A stretch of DNA of 64,000 nt from Pseudomonas frederiksbergensis (lineage in GTDB: Bacteria > Pseudomonadota > Gammaproteobacteria > Pseudomonadales > Pseudomonadaceae). The stretch's first letter is position 1. Every line of letters begins with the position of its first letter. The DNA lies in assembly GCF_035751725.1 (NCBI RefSeq), contig NZ_CP142104.1:3596001-3660000 (forward strand), read 5' to 3'. Under the pieces are notes generated by a model. That model worked only from the letters and a program-made list of their open reading frames with translations. It did no database searches and was not told where the DNA came from. The position numbers and the translations under genes were made by a program. This document shows, piece by piece, positions 27,883-37,397 of this stretch.

Positions 27883-29187
27883 TCAGGCTTCAGGTGTCGG
27901 CAGCCACAGCCTGAAGCGTGCCCCTCCTAGCGGCGAATTCTCGACCGTCAGCGTGCCGCCCTGGGCTTGCAGGGCGCGGCGGCTGATCGCCAGGCCGAGG
28001 CCGAAGCCGCCGGTGGCGCGGTCGCGGCTGCGGTCCAGGCGATAGAACGGCTCGAACACGCGCTCGCGCTCGCTGTCCGGAATGCCGATGCCGTCATCGT
28101 CGACCCAGATTTCACACCCCTGTTCGCTGACCAGCACACCGACCTGTATGCGCTTTTCACAGTAGCGCATGGCATTGCGCAGCAGGTTCTGCAAGGCGCG
28201 GGCGGTGAGGCGCGGGTCCAGCACAAAACGCTCCAGCGCCCCGTGCAGCAGCACGTCGATCACCACCTCCGGCGCGGCCAGGTCTTCATCGAGGCTGCCG
28301 AGGATGCTGTCGATGAACTCGTCCAGCGGCACTTCGACCCGCTCCGGCAAACACTCCGGGTTTTGCAGACGACTGTAGGACAACAACTCCAGTACCAACT
28401 CGTCCAGCTCACGAATGTGCGCCACCAACCCTTGCAGGCGCTCGCGGCTGGCCGCTGGCATGTCCTCCGACAACGCCAGGGCCAAGCCGAAATCGAGCCG
28501 GGTCAGCGGCGTGCGCAGTTCATGGGATACGGCATTGAGCAGGTCCCGCTGCTGGTTGAGCAGGTTCTCGATGTCGCCGGCCATGGTGTCGAACACATGG
28601 GCCAGGCTGCCGATGTTGGAACTCGGCGCGATCTTCGTACGCTCACTTAAATGTCCCTTGCCGAAACGCTCGGCGGTGAACTTGAGGCGCTCCAGATCAC
28701 GCCAGTGCGGGCGTAGCCAGAGCAGCAGGCAGGCCAGCATCGTGGCGCCGATCAGCACATTGATGCTCCAGTAGAGCCAACTCACGTCCGCCGGGTCGGG
28801 CGGGACGATCATCTTTACCGCCGTGCGCTCGTCCAACGGCGCCGCCGCGAGGGTGCGCCAACCCCAGTCGCCGATGCGCACCACGTTCTCGCCACGCTTG
28901 AGGCGCGCCTGCTCGGTGTCGGTGAAACCCGTGTCCTCGGTGGTCGCCAGCTCGATGCGCAACGGCTCGAACTCCTTGTCCATCTGCGCCGCCAGCGCCG
29001 GCCATTGCTCGCTGGGCACGGCGCGGAACTGCTTGACGATCAAGGTTTGCAGCCCACGGGAATAATCGAGGTTGTACGCCTGGAAACGCTCATGAAACAG
29101 GCGGATCACCAATTCCGGCATCAGGTAGATCGCCGCGCTGTAGGAAACGATGGTGACGAGATAGAGACGAATCAGCAGCTTCCACAT
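27883..29187 (-). CDS. two-component sensor histidine kinase (RstB-like)
   Basis: A 434-residue membrane kinase. Hydrophobic segments at about residues 5-25 and 140-160 bracket a 110-residue periplasmic domain. A HAMP-like linker (RLKFTAERFGKGHLSERTKI) follows, then the phosphoacceptor H222 in SHELRTPLTRL and the ATP-binding boxes NLLRNAMRY, VDDDGIGIPDSE and GGFGLGLAI. It starts 3 bp after the stop of the response regulator gene, so the two form one operon. The length and layout resemble RstB; the signal is unknown. Confidence 0.92.
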   Translation of the reverse strand: MWKLLIRLYLVTIVSYSAAIYLMPELVIRLFHERFQAYNLDYSRGLQTLIVKQFRAVPSEQWPALAAQMDKEFEPLRIELATTEDTGFTDTEQARLKRGENVVRIGDWGWRTLAAAPLDERTAVKMIVPPDPADVSWLYWSINVLIGATMLACLLLWLRPHWRDLERLKFTAERFGKGHLSERTKIAPSSNIGSLAHVFDTMAGDIENLLNQQRDLLNAVSHELRTPLTRLDFGLALALSEDMPAASRERLQGLVAHIRELDELVLELLSYSRLQNPECLPERVEVPLDEFIDSILGSLDEDLAAPEVVIDVLLHGALERFVLDPRLTARALQNLLRNAMRYCEKRIQVGVLVSEQGCEIWVDDDGIGIPDSERERVFEPFYRLDRSRDRATGGFGLGLAISRRALQAQGGTLTVENSPLGGARFRLWLPTPEA

Positions 29188-29190
29188 CGA

Positions 29191-29892
29191 TCAGCATTCC
29201 CACTCGGAGCGGCTGAACAGGTAGCCCTTTCCCCAAACGGTCTTGATCTTGCGCGCCTCGCCGGCGTTGTCGTCGAACTTGCGCCGTAGCTTGGAAATGG
29301 CCACGTCCACCGAGCGATCGGTGCCATTGAACTCGATGCCGCGCAGGCGTTGCAGGATCTGATCGCGGCTCAGCACTTCGCCTGAATGCCGGGCCAACAC
29401 CACCAGCAGGTTGTACTCGCCACTGGACAGCTCCACCGGTTGGCCGCGCCAGGTCACCGTGCGCTCGGACAGGTCGATGCACAGGTTGCCCATGACGATG
29501 CGGTCGTTAACGGTCTGCGGTTCGGTCAGGCTGCTGCGCCGCAGCAACGTGCGCACCCGAGCGAGAAGCACCCGCGGCTCGCAGGGTTTGGTGACATAGT
29601 CGTCGGCGCCCATCTCCAGGCCCAGCACCTGGTCGTGGCTGTCGTCCCGGGCGGTGAGCATCAGGATTGGCAACGTCGCCGAATCGGCCCGTAGCAGGCG
29701 GCAGACCTGCAAGCCGTCCAGCCCCGGCAGCATCAGGTCGAGAATCACCAGGTCCGGCGGATTGGCCCGCGCCCGCTCACGTACGTGATCGCCCCGGTTA
29801 AGCACGCTGACGTGATAGCCGTTGCGCTCCAGATAGCTGGCGATCAGTTCGCAGAGGGCGGCGTCGTCTTCGACGAGGAGGATGTTGGGCAT
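29191..29892 (-). CDS. OmpR/PhoB-family response regulator (RstA-like)
   Basis: A 233-residue regulator. The receiver domain has the acidic pair in VEDDAALC, the phosphorylated D52 in VILDLMLPG, and the switch Lys in DDYVTKPCEPRVLLAR. The C-terminal winged helix contains LSSGEYNLLVVLARHSGEVL, SVDVAISKLRRKFDD and IKTVWGKGYLF. The start at 29892 is the receiver-domain Met; a longer frame to 30150 runs through a REPIN and is rejected. Paired with the kinase downstream. Confidence 0.93.
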   Translation of the reverse strand: MPNILLVEDDAALCELIASYLERNGYHVSVLNRGDHVRERARANPPDLVILDLMLPGLDGLQVCRLLRADSATLPILMLTARDDSHDQVLGLEMGADDYVTKPCEPRVLLARVRTLLRRSSLTEPQTVNDRIVMGNLCIDLSERTVTWRGQPVELSSGEYNLLVVLARHSGEVLSRDQILQRLRGIEFNGTDRSVDVAISKLRRKFDDNAGEARKIKTVWGKGYLFSRSEWEC

Positions 29893-29931
29893 AGGTGGGT
29901 CCGCTAAGTGCTGTGGCGCCTGGCAGGGCCT

Positions 29932-30013
29932 CATTGCGAGCAAGCTCGCCTCCACACAGGTCTTCGGTACGGCGCAAAAGCACTGTGGGAGCGAGCTTGC
30001 TCGCGATGGCGAC
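29932..30013. repeat. REPIN (second REP class)
   Basis: TTGCGAGCAAGCTCGCCTCC on one side and GTGGGAGCGAGCTTGCTCGC on the other form inverted REPs separated by a short spacer, located upstream of the response regulator gene. The class differs from the GTGGCGAGGG elements elsewhere in the window. Confidence 0.8.
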
Positions 30014-30180
30014 ATATCCGGCGCAGGAAATCTCAAGCCGCCAAGGATATACGCCCTCGTCCACCCATGAGCAAAACCCTTACACAATTTCACACACGCC
30101 CACGGCGTTATATCGCAAATAAAGAAATGCCCCGACATTTGTCGAGGCATTTCAATTCAACCCAAAGCAGGAACCATTAC

Positions 30181-32715
30181 TTAGAAGAAATAGCTCACCC
30201 GCAGGCTCCCGCTCCAATCCTGGCTGACCGTTGTCCCCTTGCTGCCGCCGACCTGACCCGACACCTGCCAGTTACGCTGAGCTGGCGTCCACTTCAAGCC
30301 CGCGCCGTATTCAAACGCGGTACTGGCACGGTCGTCATCGAAGCTGTCATCGTTGATCCGGACTTCGTTGGTCTTCACGAACTCATGGTTGACGCCGGCC
30401 GACAGGCTAGGCTCCAACAGGCTGCCGTTGTCGAGACTGATTACGCGCCCGCCCCTTACGCCGACATTTCCCTGCACGGAGCGCATGGTGTCGGCCTTGA
30501 CCTCAAGGCCGTTGTCGAGTCGATAGCTGTCGCTCTGGGTCACGCCCATCGAGACCCGCACCTGTGGCTCGATGAAGTAATCATCTTGCAAGCGAATGTG
30601 CTTGCCCACAGCCACCGAACCGCTGGCACCCAGCGCCTTGTAATCACCCTTGGAGCGCGTCCCGTCGCTCATGGTCACCCTGGCCTTGTTGTTGAACTGG
30701 TTGATCTTTGCCATGGCATTGACAAATACACCGCTCTGGACGTCGAAGGTGCTGCCGTAAACCCCGAAGTTCACGCTGTCGACCGTTGCGCTGGACCCAT
30801 AACGCAGGTCCATGTTGGTGTGGCTGGTACCCACGAACCCACCCAGGACCCATGCGCGATCACCGATATCCACCAGGGTATCGGCGCCGCCGGTGATTCC
30901 GTTCTGGTTCTGCGAATAGCCATCACCATAGGCATTATCGACGCTGTACTGATTGCCGTAGGTGCGTATCCAGACACTGTTACTCAATTTGCTGTCGTTA
31001 TCGGTGGCCGAACGCATCGACGCATCGGGCCGTGCGCTGAGCCCTCGGTCACCGATCTGGTCATTGAGCATGTTCATCTCGGCGTTCAACACGCTGCGAG
31101 CACTGCCGGCCAAGGCCAAGGCAGTATTGGTGGACGGGCTGACGGTGTCTCGGTCGGGATTGAGGTACAAACCTTCCCCGTCCTTCTTCAACCGATAGAC
31201 GAACGTGCCGGCATCGACTGTCTCACGACCACCCAGCGAGAAACTCGCGTCGCCAGCAGCGATGTTACCGATCTTGACGGCTTCGGCACTGGTTGGGGTA
31301 GTTCCCGTTGCGGAGACAAGTAATTGATGTTGGCCACTGGCGGTACCGGTCACATTGAGGAAGTCCGTGGTGCCGTTCCCCAGGTCGGTGCCCATGACAA
31401 AGGTGCCGTTACCGGACAGCTCGCCGATATTCAATTGTTGGAATTGCTCATTGGTGCCCATGCGGACCACACCACTGCTCAGACCGAGGCGCTGCACGGT
31501 ACTGTCACCCGTCATCACCCATTGCGCCGCATTGTTGATATTCAAGTTACTGGAGTTGGTGATCTGGCCGGTCAGCACAGATCCGTTATTGAGCAATACG
31601 CTACCGTTGGCATCCGAGAGGACGTCGCCGGTCATCTGGCTGTTGTTGTCCAGCTTCAGGTCGAATACGTTTTCCACGTTACCGTTGATCACCGAGCCGT
31701 TATTCAAATTAACGACCGCTCCCGTACCCGCAACGGCCAGTACGTTGCCGTTCAGCGTACTGTTGCTGTTGAGGTTGGTGTTGGTAACATTTTGCAGATT
31801 GCCTTCAAGGGAAGAGCCATTCTGCATCAGCCACGACACGGTGCTGCCGGTGTCGGCAATGATGTTGCCGCGTAACGCGCTTGCATCGACATTGACATTG
31901 ACGGTGGAGCTATTGGCGGCCTGCAACAGCGTCCCGTTACCACCGTTCAACTGCGAGCCATTGAGCACGTTGATATTCGCAACAGCACCTGGCGCACCGA
32001 AGGAGCCGACGACGATTGCCGAGCCCGTGCCCCCCGTTACGAGTGTACTGTTCAATGTCACCGTACTGGAATTGACGCCCGTAATGTCCACGCCGACTTG
32101 TAGGCCGTCCTGCCCACCGGTAATGGTACTTCCGGTCGCCGAAAGCGTGGCCCCTTCCAGCCGAACGCCATAACTGGTGGCGCCGGTGCCACGCAAGGTC
32201 GAGTCGTTGACTGTCAGGACGCTGAAGCCCACGGCATCTGCACCGCCGATAACACCGCTAATGGTGCTTCCGCCAGTAACCGTGGCACTGGAGGCGGTCG
32301 GAGTATTGACGTTGCGCCCCAACAACAGGCCCATGCTGTTAGTGCTGGTAATGGTGCTGGCATCGATAGTGGCAGCGCTGTCGCTAAGGGCGAGCCCCCC
32401 CCTTCCCGTCGAGCTCGTCACAGTCGCACCAGACATCGCGACGTTGGAGCCCTCGCGGGCTTCAATCCGCTCACTCTGCCCACCATTGAATACGACATTG
32501 GCATTTTCCGAACGGATCGTGAGCGCGTTGGCACTATTTATCGTTAATGTTCCGCCCTGGGACACAGCCCAGGCTTCTGGCGCCGGAGGATTGGTGACCG
32601 TTGCACTTTCGCCGGGAACAAGAACTCTGGCATGAACTGCAGGGGTACCGACAAGTAATATGGCGAGCAGGCATCCCGCCTTCTTAGGTGTTATAAACAA
32701 TGGTAAATCAGACAT
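30181..32715 (-). CDS. type V autotransporter with pertactin-like beta-helix passenger
   Basis: An 844-residue secreted surface protein. The signal peptide spans about residues 1-29 (LLAILLVGTPAVHA). The passenger (about 30-550) is Asn/Ser/Thr/Gly-rich with repeated beta-helix rungs such as LNNGSVLTGQITNSSNLNIN. The C-terminal 260 residues form an autotransporter beta-barrel (VWIRTYGNQYSVDN and the end GSLRVSYFF). The start at 32715 has CGGAG upstream; a TTG 18 bases earlier contains that site. No protease or adhesin motif is evident, so it could be an adhesin or a biofilm factor. Confidence 0.9.
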   Translation of the reverse strand: MSDLPLFITPKKAGCLLAILLVGTPAVHARVLVPGESATVTNPPAPEAWAVSQGGTLTINSANALTIRSENANVVFNGGQSERIEAREGSNVAMSGATVTSSTGRGGLALSDSAATIDASTITSTNSMGLLLGRNVNTPTASSATVTGGSTISGVIGGADAVGFSVLTVNDSTLRGTGATSYGVRLEGATLSATGSTITGGQDGLQVGVDITGVNSSTVTLNSTLVTGGTGSAIVVGSFGAPGAVANINVLNGSQLNGGNGTLLQAANSSTVNVNVDASALRGNIIADTGSTVSWLMQNGSSLEGNLQNVTNTNLNSNSTLNGNVLAVAGTGAVVNLNNGSVINGNVENVFDLKLDNNSQMTGDVLSDANGSVLLNNGSVLTGQITNSSNLNINNAAQWVMTGDSTVQRLGLSSGVVRMGTNEQFQQLNIGELSGNGTFVMGTDLGNGTTDFLNVTGTASGQHQLLVSATGTTPTSAEAVKIGNIAAGDASFSLGGRETVDAGTFVYRLKKDGEGLYLNPDRDTVSPSTNTALALAGSARSVLNAEMNMLNDQIGDRGLSARPDASMRSATDNDSKLSNSVWIRTYGNQYSVDNAYGDGYSQNQNGITGGADTLVDIGDRAWVLGGFVGTSHTNMDLRYGSSATVDSVNFGVYGSTFDVQSGVFVNAMAKINQFNNKARVTMSDGTRSKGDYKALGASGSVAVGKHIRLQDDYFIEPQVRVSMGVTQSDSYRLDNGLEVKADTMRSVQGNVGVRGGRVISLDNGSLLEPSLSAGVNHEFVKTNEVRINDDSFDDDRASTAFEYGAGLKWTPAQRNWQVSGQVGGSKGTTVSQDWSGSLRVSYFF

Positions 32716-32733
32716 AAGCACTCCGGACGACAA

Positions 32734-32932
32734 GCTTCAGGAAACCTTTCGCAAAGACAAAAAGTCATTAAAAAACGTTCGCTAGACTAAACAGCAACCA
32801 GAACGATAGATGTCGGAATTTCCTTCATGAGAAGTAGGATTAATCCGCTTATAAGGACTGTCATAACAGCTCGCCGGGCCAACAGTATCGCGAGAGAGCC
32901 TGTCTCTCCCGCGACACATACCTCATGATGTT
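32734..32932. other. intergenic region upstream of the autotransporter
   Basis: About 200 AT-rich bases lie between the beta-domain protein stop and the autotransporter start, both on the minus strand. A hairpin-like GCGAGAGAGCCTGTCTCTCCCGC at about 32889-32912 may end the upstream gene's transcript. No further gene or clear regulatory site is seen. Confidence 0.4.
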
Positions 32933-35770
32933 TTAGGGAGCAGCAACAGCCGCTGTCCTGTCGCAATACTCGAAACTGTTCGAGATGTTATCCATCTGCT
33001 TGATGATGGGGATCGAGCTTTGCGTACCACTAATATTGGCGGTGTACCAGTACTTGCCATATGCAACTGTATTGCGGAATGGCTGCGCAAGTTTAAATAC
33101 TGCAGCATCGGCAACGGTAGCGACATCGGGTGTAGCGGCGTCCAGAATAGTATGCGAGTTTGAAACATCCGTCCCCGTGATGAGATTAGTTCCAGCGGCA
33201 TCCGTATAAGCGGCAAAATGTACCGTAATGATCGTGCCCGTTGGAAGGTTGGTTGGATCTTTAGGAATCGTCATTGATAAAGTCCAAGTGGCAGTCGTAA
33301 CAGGCTGAAGCATCGCAAAACACTCTATAAAGTCCCTGACGGCAGGATTGCGAACCCTGATAATTGGGGGCTGTAGATCAATCCTCCGCCCTTGAACAGT
33401 GACTGTTTGGGAAGGCGATCTAATTACATTTTTGTCGATCCCTGTTTTCTGCCGCGTCCAGTGAGCGAGCACGGAAGGGGTGGGAAGCGCGGCTATGACA
33501 GTCGCCAAAATAGGCACTTCAAATTCGTCCGCGTTATTAAAAGGTGAAAAGTCGCCCACGAGCTGATTATTCACATAACACTTGACCGTTTCCGATGGCG
33601 CGATAGGCGGATCCGTCAGGGCGAGCACCACTTTAAACTTACCGGCTTTGTCGCGATCTCCTGGTTCAAGCACGTTGGGCGTCTGGGATTGCCCCGTTAC
33701 TACAGGCAACTGAAATGCTGGGTTGGTCAGGTCAGGCAATTCCGGATATAGCCCACCTGGAGGATAAAGATCCAACCAGAAATTCAGAATAGGAGAAGCA
33801 AATGCCGTTATTGGCGTCCCCCTTTCCAATTCAACATAGGCTCTGACTTCCATGGGATCGGTTGAGGCACCAAAAATATCGGCCAGCCCATTATCATAAG
33901 GAATTGGGAAATTCAAATCGACATCGGCAAGGGGTTGGGGGCCAAACACTATATAATTGGTCTGGTTACCTGGCTCATCAATGTAAAACTTAATTTGGTC
34001 ACCGGGTTCCGCATTATCGATGGGTAACCGCTCGACGATACCCAACACTCCGCTGCCGGCAAAATCATCGAGGTATATGGCTGTCGCCCCGTCCGGATCA
34101 GTGACCGGGACTAAAGGACGCTTATTCAAGACAGGATCCAGCGCAAGCGCCAACGTCAGCACGGCGGCGGACGTTGAGCTCGCACTTCTGTTTCCAGGGA
34201 GGTCCGTCCAGAAATAATGGATGTTGACGCGCCCGTTCGGCAGCCCTCGTAATTCGCTGCTCGCTACCGTAAAAGCGCCAGTAGCACCGACTGCTGCGTT
34301 AAAGACCTCAAGATCCACACCGCCTGCAGTAAGATGGACCTCTAGCACATCGTCCAAACGACGCAGCGGATAGGCGACATTGACCGTAAACTCCAAATTT
34401 GCGTTAGCAGCCAGCCACGCTTCGTTGATGGTTCTCAATGCATCCGAGGGCCCATTGGTCAAGGTCGGTGTAGGTGCAGGCGGGCCTTTTCTTCGCGTTG
34501 GGAACTTGACTTCGAACGGTGCCGTTCGGTCTATGTTGAACTCCACGACATTTGACGGATCATCGACGCCTCCGCTCCCTTTATACATAATCAACTTAAC
34601 CTGCCAACGGGTAGGCTCCGGGGGCTGGGCATCCTCGGTAAAATCATCCGCTGGAAACTCAATAGGTATGGTGCCCGAAGGCCGATCAGCGATATCCCCA
34701 AGTTCTACCGTGTATTTAGGATCCCCAATATCTCCTCCTGCCTTGGCATAATACAAATCTACGTTATCGAGATTGTCTTCGTCCAATGGCCGCGTTAATT
34801 TCACAATAAGTTTACCGGACTCCAAAACAACAATCGGAATTGACTCATCCGCCAATGTATCGACAGCGATATCTATTGAAGCAATACCCGAATGCGTCGA
34901 GATGGGGCGCGGTTTCGGAGGAAGTAATTTCATAGCCATTTCAGTGTCTCCAGTTGCATTAATATTTGAAGGACCACTTCCACCAGATGTAGCCCTGTCT
35001 ATTTTTACCACCCCTTCACTTGACTCCGCCACGAGCCGCCCCCCTTGGAATATCTGATAAACAACCACGGCAGAGTCATTATTAAATAAACGACTAATGT
35101 ATGATTCAAACGGAACAACCAAATCAAATCCATTTGCTATGTCTTGTACTTGAAGCGTCCGTTCCCAAACACCGAAGGTTCCAGGCACTGGCGGACCGCT
35201 GCCATTCAGGCTTGAATAACCTTGCCATTGAACCTTTGCCTGATCCCCTGGCAGCGCAATATTGGTCAAACTCGGCACTCTGATCGTAGCGCCACTGGTC
35301 ATCGGCGGATCGCTCCGATTATTCAAATAGCCCCAGTCATTTGCCTGAGGGAAGCTTGGTTCGTCCAATATGATGAGTGGCGTATGATCTATGGTGAGTT
35401 GTCTCTTGGGAGAGGGATCATCAATGCCGCCTGAAGCCTTCCATATCTTATAGTAAAGATGTGCCACGCCATCATTTTTCAAATGCTGAGGTGTCAAATC
35501 GAAGTATAAAAAAACGTCACTCAACGGTACTGGATAAAGCTTTTCATACAGATTTGTCTCTTGTCCATTTTGAACCCAAATAATCCAGAGCTCATCTTTG
35601 GGCTCCGGGGCCGGCCAATACGGAATAACAATTTTAGTCCCTAGCTGTAAAATGTCGCGAGACACATGACCTTCCAGATCATTATCATCTACGCCTTCCA
35701 CCGTGAGGGGCTTCGCCAGAACTCCGCCACCAGCGCTTTGCACGTGATTTTCTTCTAACGAAGCCATCAT
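32933..35770 (-). CDS. large protein of repeated Ig-like beta domains, function unknown
   Basis: A protein of about 945 residues without a signal peptide, not recognised. It is built of roughly six units of 110-150 residues. Most begin with a strand such as KIVIPYWPAPEPKDELWIIW or AEPGDQIKFYIDEPGNQTNY and end in a strand followed by Asp and a Pro-rich turn (TIDHTPL, NIDRTAPF, WLDLYPPGG, RIDLQPPII). The last 130 residues form a different cap containing FIECFAMLQPVTTATW. AAGG precedes two possible ATGs (35770 or 35767). Codon use is clearly more AT-rich than in neighbouring core genes. A palindrome shared with two other genes lies 79-94 bp upstream. A shorter relative is encoded at 37398. Confidence 0.75.
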   Translation of the reverse strand: MMASLEENHVQSAGGGVLAKPLTVEGVDDNDLEGHVSRDILQLGTKIVIPYWPAPEPKDELWIIWVQNGQETNLYEKLYPVPLSDVFLYFDLTPQHLKNDGVAHLYYKIWKASGGIDDPSPKRQLTIDHTPLIILDEPSFPQANDWGYLNNRSDPPMTSGATIRVPSLTNIALPGDQAKVQWQGYSSLNGSGPPVPGTFGVWERTLQVQDIANGFDLVVPFESYISRLFNNDSAVVVYQIFQGGRLVAESSEGVVKIDRATSGGSGPSNINATGDTEMAMKLLPPKPRPISTHSGIASIDIAVDTLADESIPIVVLESGKLIVKLTRPLDEDNLDNVDLYYAKAGGDIGDPKYTVELGDIADRPSGTIPIEFPADDFTEDAQPPEPTRWQVKLIMYKGSGGVDDPSNVVEFNIDRTAPFEVKFPTRRKGPPAPTPTLTNGPSDALRTINEAWLAANANLEFTVNVAYPLRRLDDVLEVHLTAGGVDLEVFNAAVGATGAFTVASSELRGLPNGRVNIHYFWTDLPGNRSASSTSAAVLTLALALDPVLNKRPLVPVTDPDGATAIYLDDFAGSGVLGIVERLPIDNAEPGDQIKFYIDEPGNQTNYIVFGPQPLADVDLNFPIPYDNGLADIFGASTDPMEVRAYVELERGTPITAFASPILNFWLDLYPPGGLYPELPDLTNPAFQLPVVTGQSQTPNVLEPGDRDKAGKFKVVLALTDPPIAPSETVKCYVNNQLVGDFSPFNNADEFEVPILATVIAALPTPSVLAHWTRQKTGIDKNVIRSPSQTVTVQGRRIDLQPPIIRVRNPAVRDFIECFAMLQPVTTATWTLSMTIPKDPTNLPTGTIITVHFAAYTDAAGTNLITGTDVSNSHTILDAATPDVATVADAAVFKLAQPFRNTVAYGKYWYTANISGTQSSIPIIKQMDNISNSFEYCDRTAAVAAP

Positions 35771-35848
35771 GATCACCTTGTCAATGACTTGAATCGAAGT
35801 CTTCGAAACCCGTAAGGCTATTTAGCGCCCGGCGATAATTATTTCCTA

Positions 35849-35864
35849 CTGTCAGATCTGACAG
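35849..35864. promoter_or_regulatory. shared palindrome, site 1 (large beta-domain gene)
   Basis: CTGTCAGATCTGACAG, a perfect 16-bp palindrome, lies about 80 bp before the start codon of the large beta-domain gene. The spacing fits an activator site just upstream of a promoter. The format CT-N12-AG is that of many LuxR-family boxes. Related sites are at 37291 and 49422. Confidence 0.65.
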
Positions 35865-36019
35865 GTAACAGCGCCGTTCATCCGATAAACAAGAGAACCG
35901 AGGCTTGATTAAACGGAGGAAGGAATCAAACAAATTACGAGGGGGGAAGGCCCCTTGATAGCGGACGAGCCCCTCTCCGTTACCAATGGATCAGAATGGG
36001 ATCAGCGCTAACTTAATGG

Positions 36020-37204
36020 TTAGACAGAAGCATCTACTAGCCGCGTGGCGCAATCTGCAATCCGTCCACAAGCAACGGCCAGTTGCCTCTTGTCAACCAC
36101 CAACCCAATCCGAATATGCCCCGCCGCACTCTGCCCGAACGCCTCCCCCGCCAGCACCGACACGCCATAACCGTCCAGCAGCCGCTCTGCAAATGCCTGA
36201 GCTGCCAAACCGGTCTCGCGTACATCGACCATCACGAACATGCCGCCGTCGGGCCGCACGGGTTTGAGGCCGGGGCAGTTTCCAAGCGCTGCGCACACCA
36301 AATCCCGACGCTGGCGATATTCCTCACGCATCCGCGCCACTTCAGGCAGGTCCTGCTCCAACGCAACCTGGGCGGCGCGCTGAACGAAGTCGGGCAGGCC
36401 GAACAGCATGCACAGCGACAGGTTGGACAGATGTTCGGCAAGGGATTCGGGGCCGATGGCCCAGCCGATGCGCCAGCCGGTCATGGCGTGGGATTTGGAC
36501 AGGCTGTTGATCGTCGCGGTGCGCTCGGCCATGCCCGGCAGGCCGGCCGGGCTGATGTGTTGGCCTTCGTAGAGCAGATCGCTGTAGACCTCGTCACTGA
36601 TCAACCACAGGTCATGGTCGATGCACAATTGCGTCAAGGCTTGCCAGGTGGACAGCGGCAGGCTGGCGCCGGAGGGGTTGTTGGGGCTGTTGATGAGCAT
36701 GGCGCGGGTGCGCGGGGTGATCAGCCGGGCGACATCGTTCGGCTGGACGCGGAAGCCATTTTCCGGCGTCACCGCCACCGGCACCACTTTCGCCCCGCAG
36801 GCACCAAAGACAGCTTCGTAGGTGACGTACATCGGCTCGGCGACAATCACTTCATCGCCGGGGTCGAGCAGGCATTGCGCGACGGCATAGACGGCACATT
36901 GCGCGCCGGGCAACACCGTAACGTGCTCGGCGCCCACCGGTTGGCCGCAGCGCTGTTGGTGTCGCCGGGCGATGCTGGCGCGCAGCGAGTGCAGGCCTCG
37001 GGTATCCGAATAATGGGTGTCACCCGCCCGCAAGCTGGTGACGGCGGCTTCGACAATGGCCGGCGGCGTGTCGAAATCCGGATCGCCCACCGAGAGCAAC
37101 AGGACTTCCCTGCCCTCCTCGCGCATGGCCAGCGCCCGGTCATGAATTTCCCAGGCGGCGGCGCCGTCACCGGTGATGCGTTGGGTCAAGGCTGAGAAGC
37201 GCAT
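36020..37204 (-). CDS. aruH: arginine:pyruvate transaminase-like aminotransferase
   Basis: A 394-residue fold-type I PLP aminotransferase. Landmarks are LLLSVGDPDFDTPPAIVEAA, the substrate strand INSPNNPSGASLP, the PLP Asp/Tyr region LISDEVYSDLLYEGQH, the Schiff-base lysine in NSLSKSHAMTGWRIGW, and GMFVMVDVR with HIRIGL at the end. Many stretches match remembered P. aeruginosa AruH, which starts the arginine transaminase pathway. The partner decarboxylase aruI and the aruRS sensor genes are not beside it, so the substrate is likely but not certain. AGGAG precedes the ATG. Confidence 0.75.
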   Translation of the reverse strand: MRFSALTQRITGDGAAAWEIHDRALAMREEGREVLLLSVGDPDFDTPPAIVEAAVTSLRAGDTHYSDTRGLHSLRASIARRHQQRCGQPVGAEHVTVLPGAQCAVYAVAQCLLDPGDEVIVAEPMYVTYEAVFGACGAKVVPVAVTPENGFRVQPNDVARLITPRTRAMLINSPNNPSGASLPLSTWQALTQLCIDHDLWLISDEVYSDLLYEGQHISPAGLPGMAERTATINSLSKSHAMTGWRIGWAIGPESLAEHLSNLSLCMLFGLPDFVQRAAQVALEQDLPEVARMREEYRQRRDLVCAALGNCPGLKPVRPDGGMFVMVDVRETGLAAQAFAERLLDGYGVSVLAGEAFGQSAAGHIRIGLVVDKRQLAVACGRIADCATRLVDASV

Positions 37205-37290
37205 GTGTTTCTCCTGTGGGCGCGGTGTCCGGTCTCAACCCTATCTCAATCAATCACAGATGCCAGTCAACGGCTGCAAATGGGTACGAC

Positions 37291-37306
37291 CTGTCAGGTC
37301 TGACAG
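37291..37306. promoter_or_regulatory. shared palindrome, site 2 (short beta-domain gene)
   Basis: CTGTCAGGTCTGACAG has the same 7-bp arms as site 1, with only the central pair differing. It lies 92-107 bp before the start of the 269-residue gene. It is also close to the aruH start on the other strand, so it could affect both. Confidence 0.65.
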
Positions 37307-37397
37307 TAGCACCAGCGCACCGCCGTGCCATTTAATCGAGGGGCAATATCTGCGCACCGTCAATGACAAACCGCACAGCGGATGTCGGGAGGTAGGA

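Noticed and set aside
29908..31323. 471-codon plus-strand frame over the response-regulator upstream region and autotransporter barrel
   Set aside because: Begins in a REPIN and is antisense to the conserved beta-barrel domain.
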